Assembly: GCA_949987705.1 (NCBI GenBank)
Contig: OX465283.1
Span: 93,917,813 to 93,981,812 of the forward strand
Direction of reading: 5' to 3'
Length of the DNA: 64,000 nucleotides
Source of the DNA: Thereva unica
Taxonomy: Eukaryota > Arthropoda > Insecta > Diptera > Therevidae
Shown: piece after piece, positions 1 to 11,573 of the stretch
Layout of the letters: every line of letters starts with the position of its first letter
Numbering within the stretch: the first letter of the stretch is position 1
The notes under the pieces: generated by a model
Seen by the model: only the letters and a program-made list of their open reading frames with translations
The model's database searches: none
Told to the model about the DNA's origin: nothing
Position numbers and translations under genes: made by a program

Positions 1-344
1 ATTGAAAAGATGATGCTGAGCCCCAGATATAACCACAAGACCCTGTCTACATAAGACCTGTTCCATTCTAGGCTACATTAAGTAACTTTATGTTCATCCG
101 CGAATAAAAAATCGATCGTTCAGTATCTACATGAAATGTCCTGAATGAACTTATTTATTAGATTTTTTGTATTTTCAATATCCCCCAAACATATTTTAGC
201 TCCGAGTACATATATGATTTTTAAAACGACGATATCTCATGAATGGCAATTCGTACGGGAATAATCGTACAACTAACAAATTTTTTAAAAACTATTTTAC
301 GACACGACTTAAGATGCAAACTGATTTTTGACTTGATTTTTTGC
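1..344. other. Unassigned AT-rich flank
   Basis: No coding frame, terminal repeat or RNA gene is recognised here. It is the host or older-repeat flank at the 5' truncation point of the RTE element that starts near 345. Confidence 0.5.
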
Positions 345-2704
345 TCCCACCGATGTTTGGAGAAATTAGACATTTCATTTATAAAGAGACCTGGGTATCA
401 CCCGATGGTAGAACGAGAAATCAGATAGATCACGTGGCCGTCAGCCGCAGATGGAGAACCATTCTGGAGGATGTCAGGAGCTTCAGGGGAGCGGACACTG
501 GAAGCGACCATCATTTGGTAGTAGCAACTATTCGCCTTAGAATCGCTGCAATCAGAAACGTTCAACGCGATGTTATAAACCGTAGACGGTTTAACGTTGA
601 CCTTCTGCAGGAGACCGCTAAAAAGCGAGAATTTGCTGGAAACCTGCAGCAAATATTAAACCAGCAAACCGTTTCTGACGACACAAATATTGAAGAGCTG
701 TGGAGTAGAACAAAGGGCGCTATATTGACGGCTGCGGAAACGAGCGTCGGTTATGTCCAGAGAAACATGCAACATTGGATCTCGGACACAACTTGGCAAA
801 AAAAACGAAGAAGGGCCCTCAAAAATAGCATAAACTCTACAAGCGACTCCAAAAGACGTCACCAACTTGAACGGGAATCTCAATTACACAGGGAGGTAAA
901 GGGAAGTGTCCAGCGTGGTAAAAGGCAGCAGATAAATGAGCTCGCAGGAAAAGCGGAAAATTTGGCACACACAGGCAACAGTAAAGTGCTGTACCAAATT
1001 ACTAAACAGCTCTCGGGAAAGCACTCTACTAAAAAGCATGCCGTAAAGAGTGCGGATGGGAGGCTGCTGTGCAGCGACGAGGAGCAACTCCAAAGATGGA
1101 GAGATTACTTCTTCGCCGCCCTGAATGGTTCACTTGCACAGGAACCTCAGGAAAACAGCAACAATGCACAGCCGATAAGAATCAACACCCGGGCCCCATC
1201 CAAGACGGAAATAGTAACCGCAATTCATGCGATGGCCAATGGTAAAGCAGCTGGAAAAGATGGCATCCCGGCAGAATTGTTGAAAGCCGATTCAAGCCTC
1301 ATAGCAGATGCGCTTCAGCCAATCCTGGAAATAGCATGGAACACCTGTACCTTTCCGGAGGATTGGACGGAAGGTATCATAGTCAAAATACCCAAAAAGG
1401 GGGACCTAACAATATGCGACAACTGGAGAGGCATCTGTCTATTATCTACTGTGGGTAAAATCTTGTCCCACGTTATATTATCAAGGATAAGAGAGGCAGT
1501 AGACCGAACGCTTAGAAGGCAGCAGGCCGGATTCAGGAAGGGCCGCTCATGTATAGACCATATTAACACCTTGAGAATCATAGTGGAGCAGTCTACTGAA
1601 TTCCGATCCCCCCTTTACCTAGCTTTCGTAGATTATGAGAAAGCGTTCGACTCGGTTAATAGGAGCTTTATATGGCAGGCATTACGGCGACGTGGACTGC
1701 CTGATAAAATAATAGAATTGATAAAAGCCCTTTACAACAATTCCAAATGCAGAGTTCTCCATAATGGAAAATTATCCGACAGCTTCGAGGTGAATTCAGG
1801 AGTACGACAAGGATGTCTACTTTCGCCATTACTATTTCTTATAGTAATAAATGACATCCTTGTCGACGCTCTAGATAATAGAACAGGCGGCATACAATGG
1901 GGTTTGCTAGACCGCCTTAAGGACCTCGACTACGCGGATGATATCTGTTTGCTGGCCCACAGACATCAGGAGCTAAAAAACATGTTAAACAATTTGGCAA
2001 CAGAAAGTAGTCTAGCAGGCTTAAGGCTGAATCCGAACAAAACCAAAGAAATGCGGATAAATGCAAACACACTTGAACGAACTGCGCTGAATAACCGTGA
2101 CGTGGAACTGGTAGATAAATTCTGCTACCTCGGTAGCATTATTACCGAAAATGGCGGTACAGAAGAAGACGTCAGTTCCAGAATAAATAAAGCACGAGGC
2201 GCATATGCATGCCTGTTCCGCATATGGAGATCAACGGAGATCTCAACTAACACCAAATTGCGGCTGTTCAACTCCAACGTTAAGGCAGTTCTTTTGTACG
2301 GTTGCGAAACATGGAAAGTCACCCAATTCATCACAGGGCGCCTACAAGTCTTCATCAACAGATGCCTGCGTCGTATCCTAAAAATCCGCTGGCCAGATAG
2401 AATTTCAAATGAAGAGCTATGGCGCCGTGCCGGCCAAGAAAGGATAGACGACCAAATCAGGCGAAGGAAATGGAATTGGGTTGGCCACACCTTGCGACGC
2501 GATAACGAAAACCTAGCCAAACAGGCCCTTGACTGGAACCCGCAAGGATCCCGTCGAGTTGGAAGACCTAGAACAACGTGGAGGAGGACCCTACTAGCAG
2601 AGGCCGCAACAACTGGGAGATCCTGGTCAGAGCTGAGAGCTGTCGCGCAAAACAGAGTCCGTTGGAGGGCAACTGTTTCCGCCCTATGTCCCATGAGGGA
2701 TTAA
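345..2704 (+). CDS. RTE-type endonuclease-reverse transcriptase, open but lacking its N-terminus
   Basis: One open frame of about 785 codons; the ATG at 341 is accidental because homology starts just after it. Residues about 10-68 are the last part of an AP-like endonuclease (NQIDHVAVSRRW, then SDHHLV with the terminal catalytic D-H pair); its first catalytic motifs are absent, so this copy cannot nick DNA itself. The reverse transcriptase lies at about residues 290-570: FVDYEKAFDSV holds the first aspartate, SGVRQGCLLSPLLF the middle motif, and YADDICLL (near residue 530) the catalytic pair. The C-terminal part has the RTE-typical YGCETWK and RKWNWVGHTLRR motifs and ends LCPMRD. The frame has no stops, so insertion was recent or the copy little decayed. 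RTE clade is favoured over CR1 by the C-terminal motifs, but this was judged by eye. Confidence 0.85.
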
Positions 2705-2735
2705 AGGGGCACAAAGAAGAAAGAAGAATTTATAA
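345..2735 (+). mobile_element. RTE-clade LINE, 5'-truncated copy
   Basis: A non-LTR retrotransposon whose 5' part is missing. Homology begins inside the end of the apurinic-endonuclease domain and runs through the whole reverse transcriptase and C-terminal region. After the stop at 2704 there is only a short 3' tail rich in AAG triplets (GCACAAAGAAGAAAGAAG). Such simple-repeat tails and 5' truncation are typical of RTE LINEs copied by target-primed reverse transcription. No target-site duplication was located. Confidence 0.85.
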
Positions 2736-2917
2736 AGATGTCTTTAAGGTCTGTTCAAATTTTTAGCTGCTCTCGATTTATACTGCAGTCCAATGTCTAT
2801 TTTGACTGTGTATACCTATGCCTTAGGTGTGACTGTAACACGATGTGAAAGCAAAGAAAGCAACAAATGTATTGAAAGGGCTTAAATGAATGCGACCCTT
2901 GAGATTCGTTGGTTTAA
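2736..2917. other. Unassigned spacer
   Basis: Between the RTE tail and a foldback element. Nothing recognisable. Confidence 0.4.
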
Positions 2918-3365
2918 GGGCGATCCACACTACGCGGACTTAGATCCCACGCGCTTTTCGCTGTACGGTTTCAGACAAAAGCGCACATGAGCTTTTAATT
3001 CATTTATTCTTTGAATCGTGAGTAAATTGAAAAAACAAATCAATTTTCGGCTGCATTCGAAAATTCAGCCAACTGCGCAGAAATGGCAGCACATCATTCA
3101 AAAAATCGAAATGGCTGGAGCCAGGCATATATATTCTGCAGCCGTTGCTACGATACTGCCAATTCTGCGCAGCCGGCTGAATTTTCGAATGCAGCCTTAA
3201 TTTTAAAGGCCGTACAGCCTTTTGTCCGCGCAGTTTGGCCGTACTGCCTTTGCCATTACAAATATTGTAAAAAATATCATTAAACTCTACATGAAAAAAA
3301 AAACGGCAACAGGCTCTATATGAAAAAATGCGTAAGAGCTAAGTCCGCGTAGTGTGGATGCACCA
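2918..3365. mobile_element. PIF/Harbinger-type MITE, TAA duplication
   Basis: Termini are inverted: GGGCGATCCACACTACG on the left and, read on the other strand, TGGTGCATCCACACTACG on the right; the match continues into CGGACTTAG. TAA flanks both ends (2915-2917 and 3366-3368). A TWA trinucleotide duplication is the hallmark of PIF/Harbinger elements. It is non-coding and contains another inverted-repeat element at 3049-3196. Confidence 0.65.
3049..3196. mobile_element. Small MITE nested in the 2918-3365 element
   Basis: About 148 bp with nearly perfect terminal inverted repeats starting GGCTGCATTCGAAAATTC, extending through CTGCGCAGAA. The two arms almost meet, so the element could fold into one long hairpin. 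No clear target duplication. Short ORFs across it are palindrome artefacts. Confidence 0.65.
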
Positions 3366-3395
3366 TAAGGCGGGTGATGGTGCAGGGTTATACCA

Positions 3396-3710
3396 AGCAC
3401 AGTAGGACCACAGACTTAAATATCTGTAATACAGATGTTCCGCTTTATACAAAATTTTTTCGTCAGCAAATTTATTAGGGGGATCTATTACAAATCCCAT
3501 CGCGAAGCTTTAGGATACACATTCCACAAAAGCTCTCCGCGCATTTCCCCAAGTTCTTTGTTGATAGACAAGGAAGAGGCGAAGGGCAGGGTGGCCTCGG
3601 GACTTCATTCCACACGGACGAAATGTACTTTTTCGCCTTCTCCACCCCTCACTCCGTTTGCGCTTTCAGCCAGCCAACAAACGACACAATTTTGTGTGAA
3701 TGGCCAAGCG
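3396..3710 (+). repeat. Dispersed repeat, copy 1
   Basis: About 300 bp that recurs in inverted orientation at 9170-9454, with perhaps 80-85% identity by eye. Shared landmarks are ATCTGTAATACAGATGTTCC, GAAGCTTTAGGATACA and CGGACGAAATGTAC. A reading frame of about 65 residues is free of stops in both copies, which may be chance or a trace of coding origin. The family was not recognised. Confidence 0.6.
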
Positions 3711-3719
3711 CCGTGCGCA

Positions 3720-5288
3720 GGATGATGCTTTTTATGCTGTAAACATGCTAAGGGCGAAAATAGTTTCCACAGCGACTGGCAAAAACGAATAGAACACACA
3801 GCTTTTCTATGAGTAAGAAGGGTGCAGCACAATATGCAGACCACTCAACGACGAGGTCGCCGACGAGAAATTACGAAGGAACTACGGAGGAACTACACAT
3901 ATCCTTCGTAATTTCTCGTGCAATTCAAGATTTCACTCTTTTTACTTTCAAAGGGTTGCCACTTATGAAATAGTTATTCATAATGAAATAGCACAACTTA
4001 TACTTTTATAAACTTTAAAACTACAAACAAACTTCAATGAACACTTGAAAATTATAGTAATCATCCCGTCAAAGTATTAATATTTTGTGGCAGCCCTAAA
4101 ACAAAGGATTTTAAAAAAAATGGAGTAACTAATACATGTTATTATTCAAAGAATTTCATTTTAAACCATATCGTACCTTGTAAAACAGCATAACAACAAT
4201 AAAAACCCGCAAAAAAAAAATGCGAAACAATTTTATTACATTACTCAAACATCGGAATTTCTTATAACGTATAGCCATTCATGCATTATTATTACTTGGT
4301 ACCTGTTATTGCTAATTCTAAGGAAAGAAGGAGGTAAAATCGTAATATAAATATTCAGAAAATCTGTCACTTTTATACTTTCCGGGCACTGTAAACCCCT
4401 TCGTAGTGAATGAAATTGAAGAAGTTATGAATGAAAATTATTCCTAATGAAACCCTCTACAAAAAACTTGGCATTATTTTTTTTGTTAAAGTTGAAGGAA
4501 AAAAAGTTATAGCCTTTAAAAGAAAATATTGCGACTAATTTTTGTGTTCTAAGGCTTATAACTTCTTAATTATTCATTTTACCACAAAATTTCATATTAG
4601 TGAATTGTAGATAATTTAATTTTAAACAAAAAGTGTCCTAGAAAATTTGCTGTAAGATGTACCGTTTCGGAGATATAGTGGAAAAGCCATTTGCAAACGT
4701 TTTCCAAGATGAGGGCCAAATGGGGGGGGGGGGGTTAGAGTCCCGAAAACTCAAACTTAAGCTCACACTGACCCCCCCCCCTACACATCCCAAAAATAAA
4801 ATCTTGTCCTGCATTTTTGCAATGTTAAAGTACCATTTCCATGGACTACACCTATGTAATTATAATGAATTTTCTTTTAACAGTATTTCTTAGAAAGCTT
4901 TCTACCATAATCTCGTAAAAAAGCCACATCGAGTATGAGTAAAATAAAAAATTAAAATCTTCAGTTATATTTTTTAAAACCCCTTCGTCCACCTTAAATT
5001 ACCTATTATTACACTATAAAATTGGCATAGACGAAAGAATGTTTCAGTTCAGTTCTTAACATGTATGTAAGTATGTACCAAAATTGACATTTCTGAATTA
5101 AAATTAGTGAATGCCTTTTTCCCTATGCATTTTTTATGACATTAAAAAGTTGTAAGAAACAATATGTGGTAATTGAATTCTTATCCCTGTTTAGGGAACA
5201 AAATGCGAATATGTATGTATCATCTGAAAACCGAGCGATCGACTTCTACCGACCGGAACACAAATTAAGTTCACCTAATAGCAGATCG
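3720..5288. other. AT-rich stretch without recognisable genes
   Basis: Contains one strong hairpin (3863-3919) and a paired poly-G and poly-C tract (G run near 4722-4733, C run near 4772-4780) but no domain, terminal repeat or RNA gene that I can support. Short frames at 4657-4893 and 5136-5384 have no recognisable features. Confidence 0.45.
3863..3919. repeat. 18-bp-stem hairpin
   Basis: ACGAGAAATTACGAAGGA at 3863-3880 is repeated exactly in reverse complement at 3902-3919, with a 21-nt loop. It may be the remnant of a tiny foldback element. Confidence 0.6.
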
Positions 5289-5680
5289 TGTCCCGCGCAC
5301 CTGAAATATTTGGCCGGGAATAACTATCAATGGGGAGGAAATGAGAAAATTTCATCGGAGAAATATATGTACATATACCTGTAAAAAATAAAAAGATAAA
5401 ATCATGACCTGCCACAATTCACATTTCCAACCAAGTTCCCCATATAAAAAATTGGAATTTAAAATAAATCCATCCTGCGATGCACTGCGCCCGACCCCTT
5501 AGCGGCTTAGCTCATCAAATATAATTCAAATCGATTATTTTCCGCGCACCTTAAATGTAGCGAAATAGCCTTGAACACGAAAAGTTGCCTAAAAAGAATA
5601 TTTCTTTTCTTTCGAGAAATTGTACATATGCCTGAAAACGAGAAAAAAAATCATGACCTGCCGCAATGGATATTAAAAAA
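5289..5680 (+). repeat. Degenerate direct repeat, period about 250 bp
   Basis: Two blocks share CGCGCACCTKAAATRT (near 5291 and 5541), then TACATATRCCTG followed by AATCATGACCTGCCRCAAT (near 5400 and 5648). They look like two eroded units of a tandem repeat just upstream of the Jockey fragment. Function unknown. Confidence 0.4.
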
Positions 5681-5735
5681 TATCATCCTGCGCACGGCAC
5701 TTGGCCATTAGGCCCCCATCCACGGTCACACATGT

Positions 5736-6857
5736 ATGACGAACATCTTTCGAAGAAGAACTGCCATTTACACACGCATAGAAGTTTTGACATTTCTAGT
5801 TTCCATTTCTACTAATCTTCGAAATAAAGAAACTACTATTGCATGCGCAATGGATATCGAAAAGGCCTTTGATACAGTATGGCTGAACGGCCTTATTTAC
5901 AAACTATTAAATCTTGGTATACCGCCTACTTGGGTAAGAATAATCTCCAGTTTTCTAGAAGACCGCTGCTTAACCGTCTCCTTTGGTAAAGCTGTGTCGG
6001 ATAGGGTTTGGGTTCACTCCGGCGTACCTCAAGGCTCCCTGATGGGCCCAAAACTGTATAATTTGTTTCTCGCTGATTTCCCACACGTTCACTATAGCTC
6101 TAATAATCTGTACTCTACCTCAATTCTTTACGCAGATGACACCTTAGTATATGGTAGTGCGAGGACTCCTGAAATGGCTCGCAAGGTTGTCCAAGAACAC
6201 ATCATAATCATCAATAAATTTTACACCGATTGGGGAATTAAAATAAACTCCAGTAAATCAGAAATGATTTGTTTTAGAAATGCCTCTGGTAGGGGAATTA
6301 ATAATATCGTCAATAAATGTAAAAATATTAAACTCTTTATAGATAACACTCCAATTAAAGTCACCAATGAATTGAAATACCTTGGAGTATCGTTTAATAA
6401 TCTACTCAAACCCAACTTACAAGGCAGAAATGCTCTCACTAAAGCAGCCAAAGTCTCTAAAGCCCTGATGCCACTTTTAAGTAATGTTTCCTTACAAACT
6501 AAATCTAAACTTTTAATTTATAAACAATTGATTAGACCTATTTTACTTTATGGTTTTCCTATATGGTTTTCAATCTCCCCATCAGTAGGGAAAGAGATTG
6601 AACGATTTGAAAGAAAGATTCTTAGAGCCTGCACCAATCTCTACTTTAAATCTGAAAATAAAAGATTTTCTAATAAAAATATTTATGATAAAGCTAAAAT
6701 AACTCCTTTACTAACTTATGCTATTAAACTGACCTTAAAAATATTAAATAATCTTGAAAACCATGAGAACATTCTTTTGAATGAAATATACAGAAGAGAC
6801 ACCGTTGTCCCCCTATCGGAAAGATTCTATATCACCCCCTTAAGCTTATACCCTTGA
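5736..6857 (+). pseudogene. Jockey-type reverse transcriptase, truncated at both ends
   Basis: The open frame reads 373 residues. Near residue 40, AMDIEKAFDTVW carries the first catalytic aspartate; HSGVPQGSLMGPKLYNLF follows; ILYADDTLVYGS near residue 130 carries the catalytic D-D pair; the thumb region has YLGVSF and YKQLIRPILLYGFPIW, typical of Jockey elements. The N-terminal fingers motifs and the endonuclease are absent. The frame is cut off by the TA-flanked MITE at 6851, and the last three codons of the open frame belong to the MITE. Without the MITE the frame may continue for some tens of codons. It cannot be autonomous. Confidence 0.8.
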
Positions 6858-7354
6858 CACACTGCAAAAACGAATGAGCATTCTTCCAACTTCATTGGCT
6901 TTCAATGATCATTCATTTTAGAAGCGACACACTGCATTTCTCAATGTTCAATGGAACTGTCAAAATAGAAACTTTACACAAACTGCTAAATATATGAACT
7001 GAAAGTGATAACATAGTGATTTATGCTTTTAAATTTAATAAAAATTATTAATTGAGGCCCAACAACAGTTATTTACAATCGAACCTACTACTTTTTAAAA
7101 AATTCTGAAATCTGAATGACAGTTTGACAGTTACGTATTTCAGTTGGAAATTCTACTGGAAATTTCATGGAAAGTTGTTCGATAATTTCCCAATTTCACT
7201 TCCATCTTCATTGAATGAAGTTATTTTGACTTCATTCGATTGAATGACGAATGAAGCTGTTGAATGAATATTGGACATGACATACTGGGAACGAATGATC
7301 ATTCTTAGTCGAATGATACTTCAATGTTCATTCGATGCTGTAGTGTGTCAAGGG
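6851..7354. mobile_element. MITE with TA duplication inside the Jockey frame
   Basis: 504 bp with terminal inverted repeats starting CCCTTGACACACT, and internal repeats of the motif CGAATGAWCATT in both orientations. Flanked by TA at 6849-6850 and 7355-7356, as in Tc1/mariner-type elements. Its insertion ends the reverse-transcriptase frame. Confidence 0.75.
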
Positions 7355-7480
7355 TATTATGCAATCCCAGTTCAAGTCACTTATTTGAACCGGTTGATGA
7401 AATTAATGTAATCCCGAGATTTTATGAAGGAAGTTTTGCCCTCTCTCAAAATAGAAGGTAAATTTTTATTTTTATTACCT

Positions 7481-8473
7481 CTTCTTATAGCTTCACGAAA
7501 ATATTATCTGAACTTCTCTGATATCGTTATAGATCATGTTACATATGTACTATAATTTTTACTATTGATTTTAAATTTAGTAACTTATTTGTATATTCAG
7601 AATAATTATAATAATTATATTTTGAATTTAATAATTTTGTCTACTTTAAGAATAATATAAAAATGAATTCTACTACATTTTCTTGTTACGAACTCTTGTT
7701 ATACTGTAAACATACCCTCCATTATATCTGAGGACTATGCTTACATGTATTATTAAATATGTCTTTTGAATTAAAAACAAAGAAAAAAAAATTAACATGT
7801 CATGTACAGGGCATACCTACTACTCTATAATCTAACACATAAGAAAACCTGCCATCATATACAGTTTATACTGTGATAGAACACGTCATCTCTTGTGTAT
7901 GGAGCTTCACTCTAATACACTCGTTATTTTTAGATGACGTGTTCTTTAGGTTAGGTTAGATGTAAGTTTTTTTACCCCACTGAGGGAATGTTATGAATTC
8001 TAGGGCGCATCAGTCGCAAATGCGCTGAATAAATGATAATTATCGCACAAAGCTTGGCAGGATTAAAATAATTTAAGTCAAATGGACCGAACATTATAGT
8101 CCATTAATAATTGTAAAACAAGTTATCTTAAGTTGAATTGTTTCTTTTGTAATTGTATTTGAAGTCGAATAAATGAAAGAAGAAGAAGAAGAAGACATTT
8201 CTAGGCCATCAACGAGCAAAAATTGCTTCACACTTGTGTGAGCGACAATAATAATAAAAATCTTGTGCTTTTTTAAAACCAATTTTTAAAAATTATTATA
8301 TGCAATTGCCTAATCGTATCCGCCATGTTGATATTTTTAAATGAAAAAAAAAAAAAAATTCTTGAGTGTTAAAAAAAACCAAAACAAATCGTGTTTTACG
8401 TATTTTACACTCTCATTCGCAAACATTCACCCATACAACGAAGCAGGTGTGAAGGAAAAATCAAACCCGACGA
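7481..8473. other. AT-rich stretch with small repeats
   Basis: No genes recognised. Includes a 66-bp hairpin (7879-7944), a short TTAGG-like motif next to it (near 7946-7960) and an AAG-rich simple repeat near 8174-8195 resembling the tail of an old RTE copy. Confidence 0.4.
7879..7944. repeat. Short inverted repeat
   Basis: GAACACGTCATCT at 7879-7891 pairs with AGATGACGTGTTC at 7932-7944. A minimal foldback remnant; no function implied. Confidence 0.55.
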
Positions 8474-9138
8474 ATCCCAGTAGGACCGGTAAGCTTACAG
8501 AAGTACTGAAATCAGCACTTACTGGTAAGGGGAAGGCCTTACCACACCCCTTACATAAGTGCTTATTTTTACACACGATGTCATAGGAGGTAAGGCCTTA
8601 CTTTAGTACTTACCTTAGAGTACTTATAGAACTGCTCATCTGTAAGTAAGGCAGCAAATGGAACATTGCAAAAAGAGCTATTCATGGGCGCCTGTGGATA
8701 TGTGATCCGGGTGTCGAAATGCTTTTATTTCTTCATCTTTTACAAATGCCTTTTTTTCCAAGCCCGAGAGTGGCTTTACTTTTAGCAGTCCCCCAACTAA
8801 ATTCTCCATTTCTCCAAAGCTGCTTGTCCTCCGTATCGAATGAGAGCCGGGCTATTGAGTATGCTAATGTCGCATTTTATGTCGACGAATATAATTGCCC
8901 GTTTTCTTTCTTTCTATAAAATTTATGAAAGCTCCAGGAAAGCTCCCTTGAGTCATCGGGCAGACTCTTACTTGCTTGGGTATAATTCTGGACTACACCT
9001 TACCATCTGCCTTCTCTTGTAATGTGGTTTGTAAGGGCTCATCTAGCACCAAGAAAATAAGGGGTACCCCTTACCAGATGAGTAGGTACTTATTTCAGTG
9101 CTCCATCGGTAAGGCCTTCCTAGAATTCCTACTGGGAT
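8474..9138. mobile_element. Inverted-repeat element rich in GTAAGGCCTTAC motifs
   Basis: About 665 bp bounded by ATCCCAGTAGGA and its reverse complement TCCTACTGGGAT. Both subterminal regions carry many copies of GTAAGG/CCTTAC and GTACTTA motifs in both orientations, as in transposon subterminal binding-site arrays. No coding domain was recognised; the short frames inside are unremarkable. Target duplication unclear. Confidence 0.6.
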
Positions 9139-9169
9139 ATTAGCTTCATACGGCGGCCAACTTCGCACA

Positions 9170-9454
9170 CTTGTGTGACCGTGGATGTGTGTCGTCTGCT
9201 GCCCGGCTGAAATGGCAAAGGAAGTGAGGGGTGGAGAAAGCGAAAAAATACATTTCGTCCGTGTGGAATGAAGTTCCGAAGCCACCCTGCCCTTCGTCTC
9301 TTCCTTCTCTATAAACAGAGAACTTGGGGAAATGCGCGGAGAGCTTTTGTAGAATATGTAGCCTAAAGCTTCGCGCTGGGATTTTAACACAGCAAATTTG
9401 CTGGTGGGTCATAAAATTCTGTATGAAGCGGAACATCTGTATTACAGATACTTA
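9170..9454 (-). repeat. Dispersed repeat, copy 2 (inverted)
   Basis: Reverse-strand relative of 3396-3710. The two copies also share the sequence just beyond a MITE that sits at 9455-9893: joining 9454 to 9897 gives a stretch resembling the start of copy 1, so copy 1 serves as an approximate empty site for that MITE. Confidence 0.6.
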
Positions 9455-9893
9455 TAGTACGTATACATGAGAAATCGAAGCCGGCTTCAAGCCAGCTTGG
9501 ATCCCAGAAAAATCCATGTATACCCAGATCGAATCCAAATAGGATCCAACCGATTCGATCCAACATTTGGTGCTGGATCGAATCGAAATTTCGGCGTAGA
9601 GACGCGAATCCAAAAATCGAGAGACTGACATATTTTTCATTAAACATTAAAAATTGCTGTAAAACATTAAAATAACTACCACAAGCACTTAATAATATTT
9701 TTTCGCTTTTCGGCATTTTTATTTGTCACAAAGCCCAGAGAAAAACGATAAACTATAAATTTGTAAGTTATGTTCATTGATTTTCGATTACGTCTGAATC
9801 CATTTATAATTCGATCCGATGATGTCAAATACGCAGATCCACTTTCAATCTTTCGATCTCTGGATCGTTCGATTTGCTCATGTATACGTGGTA
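9455..9893. mobile_element. MITE with TTA duplication
   Basis: 439 bp with termini TAGTACGTATACATGAG and TACCACGTATACATGAG (right end read on the other strand), continuing AAATCGAA. TTA flanks both ends (9452-9454 and 9894-9896). Internal sequence is rich in GGATCSAAWCGAT-like motifs in both orientations. Non-coding; PIF/Harbinger-type by its TWA duplication. Confidence 0.65.
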
Positions 9894-10080
9894 TTAGTTA
9901 AGTATGTGGTAGGACATTATTTTTGAAGTGGGACACTAAAAAAAATTGAGGCCTCATCAATTTATGAATGAAAATGCTCATGTCTTTAAAATAAATTTTT
10001 CCAACATTTTTTGAACTTATACTTCTTTAGGCGCGTTTTGAAAAATATTATGGGAGTGAATTGACGAATTCGCAACGCAC

Positions 10081-10710
10081 GCGGAGGATATGGGCGAAGG
10101 GGTGGAGGCAATGGAGGGCAAGCATTTCAACTTCCATTCTTCATGCGCACTGGGATTATCATTATTTTTCACGGTATACAGAAAACGCGACGGCAGCTTC
10201 GAATATCGTAAAAAAGGGCGCCTGGTGACGTCAGCCGTAATGCTGAAACAACAACAACAGCTTCGATTTTATATGGGAAGTGTCCCCCACGTGACATCAG
10301 CACTAAAATACCGTAAACGGTATACAGTCTTTTACATTAACTTGTTTCTGAATGCCGTGATTACTATGGACATATCGTCGGTCTAGAACCAGAACAACGT
10401 ATGTCCAAAAAAAAAAAATTCCTTTTTTGAATTTTCTGGTTGTAGAAGAGTTACTTTATCCGTCTTTATATAAATTCGGCCATAACATTTTATAATAGTA
10501 GTAGTTTCCATTTTATCGTATCTCCATTTCACATAACGATAATGCATAAAATTCACCTTTTAATATCTCTCCTGTAAAATTTCAAAATTGGTGGTTACGT
10601 TCTTCTGGTTCTAGACCGACGATATGAAAACTCGCAGCCGATGCCGGTTCACGATGTCGATAGGTGAGGGGGTTTTTATGCTGAGGCTATGGAGGGAAAT
10701 ATATTTCATG
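10081..10710 (+). repeat. Dispersed duplicated block, copy 1 (carries a MITE)
   Basis: Shares with 11765-11950 the landmarks GGTGAAGGGGTAAAGGC (GGCGAAGGGGTGGAGGC here), GGGCAAGCATT, and GCTATGGAGGGAAAT. In this copy a 248-bp MITE interrupts the block; the other copy is uninterrupted at that point. Family unknown. Confidence 0.55.
10375..10622. mobile_element. 248-bp MITE with TA duplication and a paralogous empty site
   Basis: Perfect terminal inverted repeats starting TCGTCGGTCTAGAACC, with TA at 10373-10374 and 10623-10624. The related block near 11854 reads GGGCATATGAAAATTCG straight through with a single TA, which is what the site would look like before insertion. Confidence 0.8.
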
Positions 10711-10844
10711 TTCGAGTCATCAGCTAAGCGTGTATGTTTGGTTTTTCGTGGGCATAAGAAGATTCTTAGTGTTTATTGTGTGCTGTTTGTGCGTGAGGGG
10801 TTTTCCTGGATGGAATGCAATTTCTCTAACTCGTAGTGTAATAT

Positions 10845-11486
10845 CATAGACTCGCCAAGTTTTGAACTTGTAAAAAGTGGCAAAATATTGTATTTTAACA
10901 TTTTTTACTGCACGTGCATTACCGGTGATAAGTTGGTTAGTGATCCGAGTGAATAAATTGAATGAAATTGATAAGGTTACCAGTTTTGTTTACATTCATG
11001 GTGTTTTTTTCGTGTTAATTTAGGGAAAAAATGTTGGATTTATGTGGTAATGAAATTAAAAGTGAATTTAAAATGGTTAAAAATTATTACGGAATAGTGA
11101 TTAAAACATAAGTGCAAGTACCACCACACAACATGAATAACAAAAATTTTGAACTTTTTCCTACACATTTTTCTGCTTTAATATTTTTAAAAATTATTCG
11201 TTAACAAGCTTTAATCACTTTAAATTCACTTTTAACTCAGTAACCACACAAATTCAACATTTTCGCCCTAAAATAACTCGACAAAACCACAGCGAATGTA
11301 AACCAAATTGGTCACCTTCACAATTAAACCATTACAACATATTGGTTCACTAAATTTTTTGAAATTGTTTTAATTCAATCACTGAAACACTAATCACTGG
11401 TAATCCAGGTGTAGAAAAAAGTGATAAAATACAATATTTTATAACTTTTTATTGCAAAAATAAACTTAAAAACTTGGCTCCACTAT
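10845..11486. mobile_element. Diverged foldback element
   Basis: Left arm (about 10845-11110) and right arm (about 11190-11486) are inverted relatives along nearly their whole length, starting CATAGACTCGCCAAG against CATAGTGGAGCCAAG. Many mismatches mean it is old. No coding potential recognised. Confidence 0.6.
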
Positions 11487-11573
11487 GTTATTACACCAGA
11501 AATGTCCTCCATTCAAGCAAATGTAGGATCGGCACCGGCTACTTCCAGGCCTGTAGCTACGATGGGTTTGCTT

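Larger units (their letters stand above)
5730..7480 (+). mobile_element. Jockey-clade LINE fragment split by a MITE
   Basis: Holds the RT core and C-terminal half of a Jockey-like LINE. It is truncated at the 5' side, starting inside the RT domain, and interrupted at 6851-7354. The coding-like sequence appears to resume at about 7357 after the MITE; the 3' end is not defined. Confidence 0.7.

Noticed and set aside
7946..7961. Interstitial TTAGG telomere repeat (also near 16311, 43825 and 46838)
   Set aside because: Only two or three units each. Such short TTAGG-like runs occur widely inside insect repeats and do not show telomere origin.
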